Part shown: positions 6,927 to 13,324 of the stretch, piece after piece
How the letters are laid out: each line of letters opens with the position of its first letter
Position numbering within the stretch: the first letter of the stretch is position 1
From: Candidatus Heimdallarchaeota archaeon
GTDB lineage: Archaea > Asgardarchaeota > Heimdallarchaeia > JABLTI01
Direction: 5' to 3'
DNA length: 13,439 nt
Assembly (NCBI GenBank): GCA_030671945.1
Contig: DAOVHJ010000028.1
Span: 1 to 13,439, forward strand
Notes under the pieces: model-generated
Database searches by the model: none
What the model saw: only the letters and a program-made list of their open reading frames with translations
What the model was told of the DNA's origin: nothing
Made by a program: the position numbers and the translations under genes

Positions 6927-9743
6927 ATGAAATTGCTTGAACGGATCAAGTTCTATTATAAAATGCTATTATTGAACAGACGAAACACTCTAATCATGTT
7001 CTTAGGATTAGGTATAAGTCTCGCAATGATTTCTGAGGGATTAATTTTCACATATAGTTTTCAATATGATGCTTTTACTGAATTCAATAAAAAAACACCA
7101 ACAAAGCAATTTACAATCACTTTAGACTCTTTTGATGTGGAAGGTGATGAGGATACTATCTTGTCTCGGATTAATAATATAACACAAAACGTCATTGAAG
7201 AAGTGGATATACAAGATAGAATTCTGCGGACGGATTGGCTTTCTGAAAGAGGAACTATGCTTTATGTAGATTCTAACGATCCTGGTGGAGAAGAACAACT
7301 CCTACCGGAATTCAATTTATATGGATTACCAGCTGATTATTTTTCGGCATTGGAAACTATTTTGTACAATGGAACACTTCCACATAGGAAGGATGAAGTT
7401 TTAGTAGTAACAAAACAAACTACCATTGAAAGTACTAATCTAACTAATCTTGGGATGTTTTCTCTTTATGTTCCAGTTCTTGATATGAGTGGTGATATCT
7501 ATTTATCAGTTAGAATGGGTATCCCTGCTGCAGGGGAGCATGTAAATGTAACTGGAATAATTACTGCTGAAGATTTCTCGAATTTTAAAGGATCTCTTAC
7601 AGACGATTTTGAAGCTCTTGATGATTATTTTTCCGATCAATTTATACTCACAACTCATTCCGCTGTTATGGAGTACGTGACAGGTGTCGAGTATCTAAAT
7701 GGTTACGTAGGATTTACTTGCAGAGTTGCTTTTGATTTAACAAAAATCGACGCATTCAATGTAGCGGGTGAAATAAATAAAATAAATGTATTAAGTCAAA
7801 CGATGCAAAGGGAATTTGAAAAAGAAGGATTTGATGTCACAATTAAACACCTGCTAGTGGATCAACTTCGGGATTTCAATGAAGAATTCTTGATCTTTCA
7901 GTTATTCGCATTATTATTCACAACACCAATCATTGGAATGGCTCTCTCATTAACTAGTTACTCTTCAAATCTCATGAAGAAAAGACAAAAAAGACAAATC
8001 TCAAGCATGTTGCAGAGAGGATTCTCAAGAAGAGAAGTTCTTAATCTTTTAATATTTCAAGCTATAGAATTTACTGTTTTAGCTTTACTTATTTGTGTAA
8101 TTATTGGTTATCCTTTTGCTTGGCTAATGATAAAAAGCAATGGATTTCTGAGTTTCGGGGGAACAAGTGTTTTCCCAGCTATGAATATGATTATTTTTTA
8201 TGTGATCATAGCAGCTGCATTTATATTGTCCGTATTGATTAATGCGAAAAATATCTGGGATATGAGTAATATCTCAACTGTAGAAGCGTATGGAACTACA
8301 ATCCAGAAGAAACCCTTCTGGGAAAAGACATTCATAGATATTATACTTATACTCGTTGGAATTGTTCTTTGGCTAATTGTAAGGTTGCAATTAAAAGGAT
8401 CCTCTGCATATAGTTTTGCCTATGGCTTAGGTACGACAGCTCCCATTTGCTTAATACTTGGCAGTATTTTGTTTTTAACAAGGATTTATCCAATACTCGT
8501 TAACTTAATTGCTAAAATAGGGTGGAAACGACCTAAACTAGGAATTCTTGGATTATCAGCAAAAAGGAGTTTGAGAAGGAAAAGCTCTGTAATTCGCTCA
8601 CTTGTACTTATTTCATTAACCTTTACACTAATAATTTCCTCAATGACCACAACACAATCGTATCAAGATTACGATAAAGAACAAGCATATTATCAACTAG
8701 GGGCGGATATCCTAATTAGAGGCGTGAAAGTTTCAAATGATAATATTAAGGATCAGGTACTAGCTGTCGAAGGAGTTGCTGCGGGGACGTATCTAAAGAT
8801 AACAGGTCAAATCATAACCTACGGAGAATTAACATATTCCTATCTTGTGATAGGTATTGATCCAGAAGAATTTGCTACGATTACGTATTTCCAAAAAGAT
8901 TATTTTGATACGACGACACCCTCAAGTATTTTTTCAAAAATACAAGATGATAATGATGTTTTGATACAAAAACAACAGTTGGAAAAAATAGATAGTTACA
9001 CTGGAAGTCAAATTACCGTAGACCTTGAGAAATATATTGTAGGAAGAGTCAACTATACCATGGATGTTGTTGACACTTACAATTTCTTCCCAAGATTCTT
9101 CAATAAATATCCAATAACTGGCGATCCAGTTTTCAGATTCTCAATAATAGGAAACTACAATTTAACAGAAGCACTGACATATAGTTCTAACAATATAGGG
9201 GGAGATATGTTAGTAAAAGTGGAAGAAGGCTATAGTATAACAGAGGTAGCTGAATCAATCGAACTAAAATTAGGAAGAACAGTTGATAACGTAGAAGAAC
9301 TCATGGGATCCTTTGAAGGCAGTTTAAGAAACATCATGCTATACGGGTCACTAAATACTTCTTTTATATCCTCAATGATTATCACAGTAGCTGCCATTGC
9401 ATTGATGATTCTGATACAAGTCCTAGAAAATGAAATGGAAATTGCGATGCTAAAAACAATGGGAATGTCACCTGGACAATTATTCTCATTATTTACTACA
9501 GAAGCAGCGACCATTATCATATTTGGTTCATTACTTGGATTATTTATTGGCATCTTTTCTGCAAGGATGTTTATGGAAATTCTAACAATAGATAATATCA
9601 TTCCACCTCCAAATCTATCAATCCCACCATTGCAGATTTTCTTTGCGTTTGGATTATTGTTTATCACAGCAATCAGTACAGCAGCATTTACATCCTGGCT
9701 GATATTTAGAAAGGACACCATAAAAGCTATCAAACAAATCTGA
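6927..9743 (+). CDS. FtsX/MacB-type ABC transporter permease, second tandem copy
   Basis: From the ATG at 6927 the product has 938 residues (942 if the GTG at 6915 is used). It is a close paralogue of the preceding gene along its whole length, without large insertions. By hand count 89 of the last 140 residues are identical, and both proteins end in the same twelve residues, FRKDTIKAIKQI. The topology is the same: one N-terminal segment, an outer domain, five segments, one further segment, a second outer domain and three C-terminal segments. Both FtsX cores are present: NLMKKRQKRQISSMLQRG and ENEMEIAMLKTMGMSPGQLF. The first outer domain diverges most, for example in its DPGGEE loop and the DMSGDIYLSVR stretch, suggesting different ligands or a heterodimer in which each copy is one half. 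It lies 175 bases after the first gene and ends at a terminator-like hairpin. No ATPase or lipoprotein partner is visible. Confidence 0.88.
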   Translation: MKLLERIKFYYKMLLLNRRNTLIMFLGLGISLAMISEGLIFTYSFQYDAFTEFNKKTPTKQFTITLDSFDVEGDEDTILSRINNITQNVIEEVDIQDRILRTDWLSERGTMLYVDSNDPGGEEQLLPEFNLYGLPADYFSALETILYNGTLPHRKDEVLVVTKQTTIESTNLTNLGMFSLYVPVLDMSGDIYLSVRMGIPAAGEHVNVTGIITAEDFSNFKGSLTDDFEALDDYFSDQFILTTHSAVMEYVTGVEYLNGYVGFTCRVAFDLTKIDAFNVAGEINKINVLSQTMQREFEKEGFDVTIKHLLVDQLRDFNEEFLIFQLFALLFTTPIIGMALSLTSYSSNLMKKRQKRQISSMLQRGFSRREVLNLLIFQAIEFTVLALLICVIIGYPFAWLMIKSNGFLSFGGTSVFPAMNMIIFYVIIAAAFILSVLINAKNIWDMSNISTVEAYGTTIQKKPFWEKTFIDIILILVGIVLWLIVRLQLKGSSAYSFAYGLGTTAPICLILGSILFLTRIYPILVNLIAKIGWKRPKLGILGLSAKRSLRRKSSVIRSLVLISLTFTLIISSMTTTQSYQDYDKEQAYYQLGADILIRGVKVSNDNIKDQVLAVEGVAAGTYLKITGQIITYGELTYSYLVIGIDPEEFATITYFQKDYFDTTTPSSIFSKIQDDNDVLIQKQQLEKIDSYTGSQITVDLEKYIVGRVNYTMDVVDTYNFFPRFFNKYPITGDPVFRFSIIGNYNLTEALTYSSNNIGGDMLVKVEEGYSITEVAESIELKLGRTVDNVEELMGSFEGSLRNIMLYGSLNTSFISSMIITVAAIALMILIQVLENEMEIAMLKTMGMSPGQLFSLFTTEAATIIIFGSLLGLFIGIFSARMFMEILTIDNIIPPPNLSIPPLQIFFAFGLLFITAISTAAFTSWLIFRKDTIKAIKQI

Positions 9744-9755
9744 TTTAGACGAACT

Positions 9756-9791
9756 TTCTACTTTTCAGTAGAATTTCTTCTATTTTTTTTT
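9756..9791 (+). terminator. Hairpin and T-tract after the second permease
   Basis: TTCTAC (9756-9761) and GTAGAA (9768-9773) form a 6-bp perfect stem with a six-base loop. A T-rich stretch follows, ending in nine T (9783-9791). It begins 13 bases after the permease stop codon and would separate the permeases from the nitroreductase downstream. Confidence 0.65.
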
Positions 9792-9796
9792 ATTAA

Positions 9797-9813
9797 TAAC
9801 AATTATATTGTTA
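9797..9813. promoter_or_regulatory. Palindromic operator-like site overlapping a TATA-like box
   Basis: TAACAAT (9797-9803) and ATTGTTA (9807-9813) are perfect inverted 7-bp arms around a TAT spacer. The centre reads AATTATATT, a plausible archaeal TATA box. Transcription would start about 25 bases later, near 9831, just before the proposed nitroreductase start. A repressor bound here would block TBP, an arrangement common for redox or MarR-like regulators; the regulator is not identified. Confidence 0.5.
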
Positions 9814-9830
9814 CATATCATGAGTTAGAT

Positions 9831-9835
9831 GAGGG
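9831..9835 (+). promoter_or_regulatory. GAGGG ribosome binding site before an ATT start
   Basis: GAGGG ends seven bases before the ATT at 9843, which is the position where the nitroreductase N-terminus is expected. It is the best ribosome site in this stretch. The two ATGs nearby (9820 and 9829) are in another frame and reach stop codons within three further codons. Confidence 0.45.
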
Positions 9836-9842
9836 ATTAAGC

Positions 9843-10400
9843 ATTTCAGTAAAAGATGTTATTGAAAAAAGACGAGCTTACAGAGCTCTTGAAAAAATAG
9901 AAATCACCAAAGAATTAATTCAAGATTTAGCTAGTCATGCACAATTATCAGCTTCGTGCTTCAACTCCCAACCATGGAATTTTGTTTTTGTTTTTGAAGA
10001 AAAGGTACTTAACGATTCATTTGAAGCATTGAAAGAATCAAATGAGTGGGCAAAAAAAGCTTCTATGGTAATTGCTGTTTTCAGTAAGAATGAACTGGAT
10101 TGTGTTATTGGAACAAGTCGAGAGTACTATTTATTTGATACAGGAATGGCAACTGCATATATGATTCTACGGGGAACAGAACTCGGTTTAGTAATGCCTC
10201 CCATTGCTGGATATAGTCATAGCAAAATAAAAAATATTTTAGGAATACCTGAAGATATGACTGTGATCACTCTGATAATTGTGGGAAAGAAAGGAGAGGA
10301 TATGAGATTACTCTCAGAAAAGCAAGTTAAAACAGAAGAAAACAGACCTGTTAGAAAAGAATTAGAGGTATTTGTACATCATAATAGCTATAAAGAATAA
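9843..10400 (+). CDS. Nitroreductase family FMN-dependent oxidoreductase, apparent ATT start
   Basis: The product is 185 residues if it begins at the ATT at 9843. Nitroreductases are dimeric flavoproteins that use NAD(P)H to reduce nitro groups, quinones or enones. FMN-binding landmarks are present: EKRRAYRAL (8-16) for the usual RRSxRxF, SASCFNSQPWNF (36-47) for the usual SPSxxNxQPW, LGLVMPPIAGY (114-124), and a C-terminal GKK...NRPVR..LEVFVHHN pattern. The length is normal for the short subfamily. An ATG occurs only at 10029, which would delete the first 62 residues and the FMN-binding N-terminus. The open frame continues upstream to the permease stop with no ATG, GTG or TTG. Either ATT is used behind GAGGG, or a one-base error or mutation has destroyed the start; all downstream codons are intact. 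It is likely controlled by the palindrome at 9797-9813. The physiological substrate is unknown. Confidence 0.82.
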   Translation: MSVKDVIEKRRAYRALEKIEITKELIQDLASHAQLSASCFNSQPWNFVFVFEEKVLNDSFEALKESNEWAKKASMVIAVFSKNELDCVIGTSREYYLFDTGMATAYMILRGTELGLVMPPIAGYSHSKIKNILGIPEDMTVITLIIVGKKGEDMRLLSEKQVKTEENRPVRKELEVFVHHNSYKE

Positions 10401-10454
10401 CTAAATATTAACAGAAAAAGACCAATTAGATGCCTAAAAAAATAAATAGAAATA

Positions 10455-10481
10455 GAAAGGAGTTTTCCTTTCCTTTTTTTT
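10455..10481. terminator. Bidirectional terminator between convergent genes
   Basis: GAAAGGA (10455-10461) pairs perfectly with TCCTTTC (10466-10472) around a GTTT loop. On the plus strand eight T follow (10474-10481), ending the nitroreductase transcript. On the minus strand the hairpin is followed by seven T (complement of 10436-10442), ending the zinc-ribbon membrane protein transcript. The plus-strand T-run runs into the stop codon of the convergent gene. Confidence 0.75.
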
Positions 10482-11757
10482 ACACATATTGTGAGCAGGT
10501 GTCACAATACCATCGTGAATATTCATCTATGAATCTTAATCCTTTTCCACAGAATGGACATGTTGGAGAGTCTCCGGATGGAGCTGCTGTTGATCCTTTT
10601 GTTGGAGCAGAGGGCATAAAGCTTGGTGGTGAAGGTGGTGCCGAGGTAACGGTTGGTTGTGTTCCAGATGGTGGTCTTGAGAGTGCTGCTGGTGGTGATC
10701 CTCCAGATGCTGATGGTGGACCTTTTGGGAATTTCCCTTTCTTTCTTCTAGCTTCTAATCTTCCAGTACCTCCTGATCGTGCTTCTCTTGCAGGTCGTGA
10801 TATGTAGGTTGCTGTTTTACCTAAAAAGAATGATAGAATACCTAAGAAGAAGGCTAAAACTAATACTAATAACCCAACGATCAAAATCCAACCCCAAATT
10901 TCTAGGTCTCCAAATATACTGTTTCCAAAAGAAAGCAATGCTCGAACTGGTGAACTCCAAAATGTGTCTGTTACTGTTTGTGGCTCGTAACCTGGTAGAA
11001 TGATTGCTAAAGATAGTAATGCTAATACAGGTAATTCACTATTTGGGAATCTCTTAATGCCAAAATTACCAAGTAACATGATAACTGCAGTGATAACTAT
11101 CCCTGCAAGTATTACAATAAAAGTTAAAGCTGCAAGATCAAGCTGTGTTCCATCTTCGTACATTAATAATCCAGCTACGGCTGTTCCTGAAGCTGGTAAA
11201 ATCATTCCGAGGATAATTCCTGTAGCAGCAAGAATAGTTATGAAACTGGTAATTATTCGTAAGATTTTTACAAATCCTATATCAGATGTTCCTCCGAGGT
11301 TTAATCCACCGGTTGAACTCATTCTGTTCTTCCATAGAAAGATCCATGCTTGGAATAGAAAAGCTATAAGTAAAAGAGCTACTCCAATAAAGACGATATA
11401 AAAGTTTGCTGTAATTGAGCCTGAACCAAGAACTGCATTTCCATAATCTAATAGGAAATATAATGGAGTGTTAAAGGACGTAAAAATCACTGTGGGGGCA
11501 AATATAAATAACAAAAGTGCAAAAAGACTTGGTCGTTCATCATTTATATTAAGACCATATGGAGTCAAGGCTCCTAGAAAAGTAATCAAACAAGTTATGA
11601 AAATACCAAAAACTAAAGTAAGAATTGCCAATCCATGAACCGCAATTGCTCCGCCAACAATATCTAGAATCATACCAACAATGATTGCTAATGAACCTAG
11701 TAAACCAATTAATGTTCCAATCACAAGTAATTTCTTGTATTCGTTCTCAGAAGACAA
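10480..11757 (-). CDS. Eight-TM membrane protein with Pro/Ser-rich linker and C-terminal zinc ribbon
   Basis: I do not recognise a named family. The 425-residue product has eight predicted membrane segments (about 9-35, 42-64, 77-95, 118-140, 165-189, 207-231, 242-256, 287-312). A basic stretch follows (RPAREARSGGTGRLEARRKK, 321-340), then a linker rich in Pro, Ser, Gly and Ala (345-398), and a C-terminal zinc ribbon with C400, C403, C418 and C421 (CPFC...CDTC). The eight segments look like two four-segment repeats: GMIL occurs in the first segment of each half, and PLYFLLDYGNAVLGSGS (98-114) corresponds to PVRALLSFGNSIFGDLE (270-286). The start is TTG with GAGGAG (11767-11772) nine bases upstream; no in-frame ATG precedes the first membrane segment. 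The zinc ribbon on a flexible tail should lie in the cytoplasm and bind a protein or nucleic acid. Similar tail-and-ribbon architectures are frequent in Asgard archaea. Function unknown. Confidence 0.82.
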   Translation of the reverse strand: MSSENEYKKLLVIGTLIGLLGSLAIIVGMILDIVGGAIAVHGLAILTLVFGIFITCLITFLGALTPYGLNINDERPSLFALLLFIFAPTVIFTSFNTPLYFLLDYGNAVLGSGSITANFYIVFIGVALLLIAFLFQAWIFLWKNRMSSTGGLNLGGTSDIGFVKILRIITSFITILAATGIILGMILPASGTAVAGLLMYEDGTQLDLAALTFIVILAGIVITAVIMLLGNFGIKRFPNSELPVLALLSLAIILPGYEPQTVTDTFWSSPVRALLSFGNSIFGDLEIWGWILIVGLLVLVLAFFLGILSFFLGKTATYISRPAREARSGGTGRLEARRKKGKFPKGPPSASGGSPPAALSRPPSGTQPTVTSAPPSPPSFMPSAPTKGSTAAPSGDSPTCPFCGKGLRFIDEYSRWYCDTCSQYV

Positions 11758-12059
11758 AGATCATTTCTCCTCTTATTTTCGACGATGTATTACTAAATAA
11801 CTAATTTTGTTCTTTAGTTATTTAATACCTTAGTTGTTGTCCTTTCCATGATTAATCAAAATTGGACAATCAATTCGGATATATAACCCAAAAGCTCCTT
11901 TACAGATTTAACTTTTTTGAAACGAGAAAATTTTTTTCGTCGAAATATACTTTAATTACCAGTTCTTTTTTTATGTGTATTCCGAAATGTTGTTTAATTG
12001 CAATCAATTCTCAAAAAAAAAAATAGTTATTAATAACTTATAGTGAAAAGGTAAAGTAA
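11758..12059. promoter_or_regulatory. 302-base divergent intergenic region with inverted repeats sharing a half-site
   Basis: No gene is seen here. A perfect 11-bp inverted repeat, TAAATAACTAA (11794-11804) and TTAGTTATTTA (11814-11824), lies 37-67 bases before the TTG start of the zinc-ribbon protein. A perfect 14-bp palindrome, AGTTATTAATAACT (12025-12038), lies 22 bases before the longin-like gene. Both are built from the same half-site, AGTTATT/AATAACT. TATA-like elements are seen in GGATATATAACC (about 11877-11888) and CGAAATATAC (about 11941-11950), the latter preceded by a BRE-like CGAAA. A run of eleven A precedes the palindrome. The repeats may be sites of one regulator for both divergent genes, but AT-richness makes chance matches possible. 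Confidence 0.5.
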
Positions 12060-12842
12060 ATGTCAACTAAAACTAAAGCAAAATCAAAGGCAAAGAAAAA
12101 AAAGACGAAACCAGCAAGTGCCTTTCATGGTATAGTTATTGGAGTCTTTGAAGATAATGGTCCTATTGCTCGGTACAGAAAAATACGTTTACCTTTAGAT
12201 ATTGTCAACTTAATGGTAGTCCATGGTATGTCCGCAGTTCACGGTGGTGAAGATATGCTAGGTGGTTTATTTGGACCTTTACCTATTTTTGAGAACGCAA
12301 ATCTTAGATATTTAATTTACTCTTTCAATGTGAAAGCTTCTAATACCAAGGATTCACGTATTGCAGAACACGGACGAGTCTGTTCAGTTTTCTTGATCTT
12401 AAAAGAAAAGCAAGAACGGTATGTTTTGAATAATCATTTAACCATAGAAAAAATCTTGACTGATATGCAAGAAAAGAAATGGAAAAAGGAGCTAGATATT
12501 ACAAAAGACTCAATGTTGGAAATTCTTGATAAAATAAATGAAATAGTGAAAATAAAGATTATTCGAGCTTTTAGTTTTGGAGATGCTGGTTTAATTGAAT
12601 ATGAAGATCCTCAGCTGATTCTTGATGAAGGAGTACTTTCAATAATTGATATGAAGAAAGAAAAAATCTACATGCATCTGCCACATGAAAAATTTAATTC
12701 AAAGCAGAGAATCAAAGCAGTAGAAAAAATGGAAGAAGTAAATTTACGAGATTATGGCTCTAGACTTGAATTGGTTAAGTATAGAGATTATGTGAAATTC
12801 AAGAAAATTCTGGACAAATATGCTATCCAACTAGTAAAATAA
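12060..12842 (+). CDS. Longin-like domain protein with Lys-rich N-terminal tail
   Basis: The 260-residue product starts with a highly basic tail: nine Lys in the first 17 residues. It continues with a domain (about 24-145) whose pattern matches the longin/roadblock-like proteins abundant in Asgard archaea. It has an opening strand GIVIGVFEDNGPIARYRK, a helix around DIVNLMVVHGMSAV followed by HGGEDML, the strand pair FGPLPI and LRYLIYSFNV, a strand VCSVFLILKEK, and the helix HLTIEKILTDMQEKKW. In this family the order G-P, PLP, hydrophobic IY-F strand and a long final helix recurs. The C-terminal part (145-260) looks helical with one strand pair and is not recognised. Such domains bind small GTPases in eukaryotes; no GTPase is encoded nearby. 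It is cytosolic, and the Lys tail could bind acidic membrane lipid or nucleic acid. The domain assignment rests on pattern alone. Confidence 0.6.
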   Translation: MSTKTKAKSKAKKKKTKPASAFHGIVIGVFEDNGPIARYRKIRLPLDIVNLMVVHGMSAVHGGEDMLGGLFGPLPIFENANLRYLIYSFNVKASNTKDSRIAEHGRVCSVFLILKEKQERYVLNNHLTIEKILTDMQEKKWKKELDITKDSMLEILDKINEIVKIKIIRAFSFGDAGLIEYEDPQLILDEGVLSIIDMKKEKIYMHLPHEKFNSKQRIKAVEKMEEVNLRDYGSRLELVKYRDYVKFKKILDKYAIQLVK

Positions 12843-12874
12843 AAAAGGGTTGAAAAAGAATAGCAATCTATTCT
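12841..12874 (-). terminator. Terminator at convergent gene ends, mainly for the minus strand
   Basis: AGAATAG (12857-12863) and CTATTCT (12868-12874) form a 7-bp perfect stem with a CAAT loop. Read on the minus strand, five T follow immediately (complement of 12852-12856), then a second run of six T (complement of 12841-12846). It overlaps the stop codon of the 99-residue membrane protein. On the plus strand only short T-runs follow, so termination of the longin-like gene here is less certain. Confidence 0.55.
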
Positions 12875-13167
12875 AATCTACTTTTAAGTTTCGCTGTTTT
12901 TTCCATTTCCATTGGAGTGGTAATTCTTCTTTGTAAAATCAATCCAGCAGTGAGTACAACGAATCCTGCAATAACGAAATATGTATGGGGATATGAGAAA
13001 AGATTTTCCAATTTCAATTCTATCCAAGGCATAAAAATAAGTATAGTTGGAATGACCATTAAAGCTGCACCAGCAATTGAAAGCCCAAATGCAAGATAAA
13101 GTAGAGGTTTACTTTTATGTGGACCCTTTTCAGCTGTTTCTTCTTGAGGGATTTTCTTTACAGACAA
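12868..13167 (-). CDS. Small membrane protein with two transmembrane segments
   Basis: The 99-residue product has a charged N-terminus (residues 1-20, rich in Lys and Glu), a long hydrophobic segment (21-47, with GLSIAGAALMVIP), a short outer loop (48-61), a second segment (62-79, VIAGFVVLTAGLIL), and a basic C-terminal tail. It is a predicted hairpin membrane protein with both ends probably inside, given the Lys/Arg residues next to the membrane. No family is recognised. The start is TTG at 13167, with GTGAT five bases upstream as a weak archaeal site. The upstream ATG at 13179 meets a stop at its second codon, and the ATG at 13174 is in another frame. Coding potential is supported by the clear membrane pattern and a terminator at its end. 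It is convergent with the longin-like gene and divergent from the reading frame at the right edge. Confidence 0.62.
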   Translation of the reverse strand: MSVKKIPQEETAEKGPHKSKPLLYLAFGLSIAGAALMVIPTILIFMPWIELKLENLFSYPHTYFVIAGFVVLTAGLILQRRITTPMEMEKTAKLKSRLE

Positions 13168-13324
13168 ATTTCATCACATTAAAGGTTGACTATGTAATTA
13201 TAATAATTCTTACAATTACTTTTATGAATCTTTACAATTCTTCAGAAAAAAGACATAAATAGCTTTTTTAGCTTATTTGTGGTTATTCAACAAGATTAAG
13301 AATAAATGATAATGGGATTTTGAA
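13168..13324. promoter_or_regulatory. Divergent intergenic region before the right-edge frame
   Basis: AT-rich, with no gene seen. TTACAATT occurs twice (about 13210-13217 and 13232-13239). An imperfect hairpin joins AAATAGCT (13257-13264) to AGCTTATTT (13270-13278), with one bulged base. ATAAATA at 13255-13261 is a possible TATA box, but it lies about 65 bases before the ATG at 13325. Nothing here is decisive. Confidence 0.3.

Noticed and set aside
6187..9733. Long antisense open frames at 6187-6726 and 9230-9733, at equivalent places in both permease genes
   Set aside because: They lie opposite strongly coding membrane segments. Their presence in both copies follows from paralogy of the sense strand, and the translations show no domain-like pattern.
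10029..10400. Nitroreductase starting at the ATG at 10029
   Set aside because: This would remove the FMN-binding RRAYR and FNSQPW motifs, which are intact in the same frame upstream.
10430..10807. Gly-rich 125-residue open frame on the plus strand
   Set aside because: It is the mirror of the Pro/Ser/Ala-rich linker of the zinc-ribbon protein on the other strand. Its low-complexity composition is explained by that, and the cysteines of the real frame form a proper zinc ribbon.
911..11942. Identical TTTTTCGTCG at 911-920 and 11933-11942, with related CGTCGAAAATA on the minus strand at 11774-11785
   Set aside because: All lie in intergenic regions and could be a promoter element, but they differ in position and orientation relative to starts, so a common function cannot be supported from three sites.
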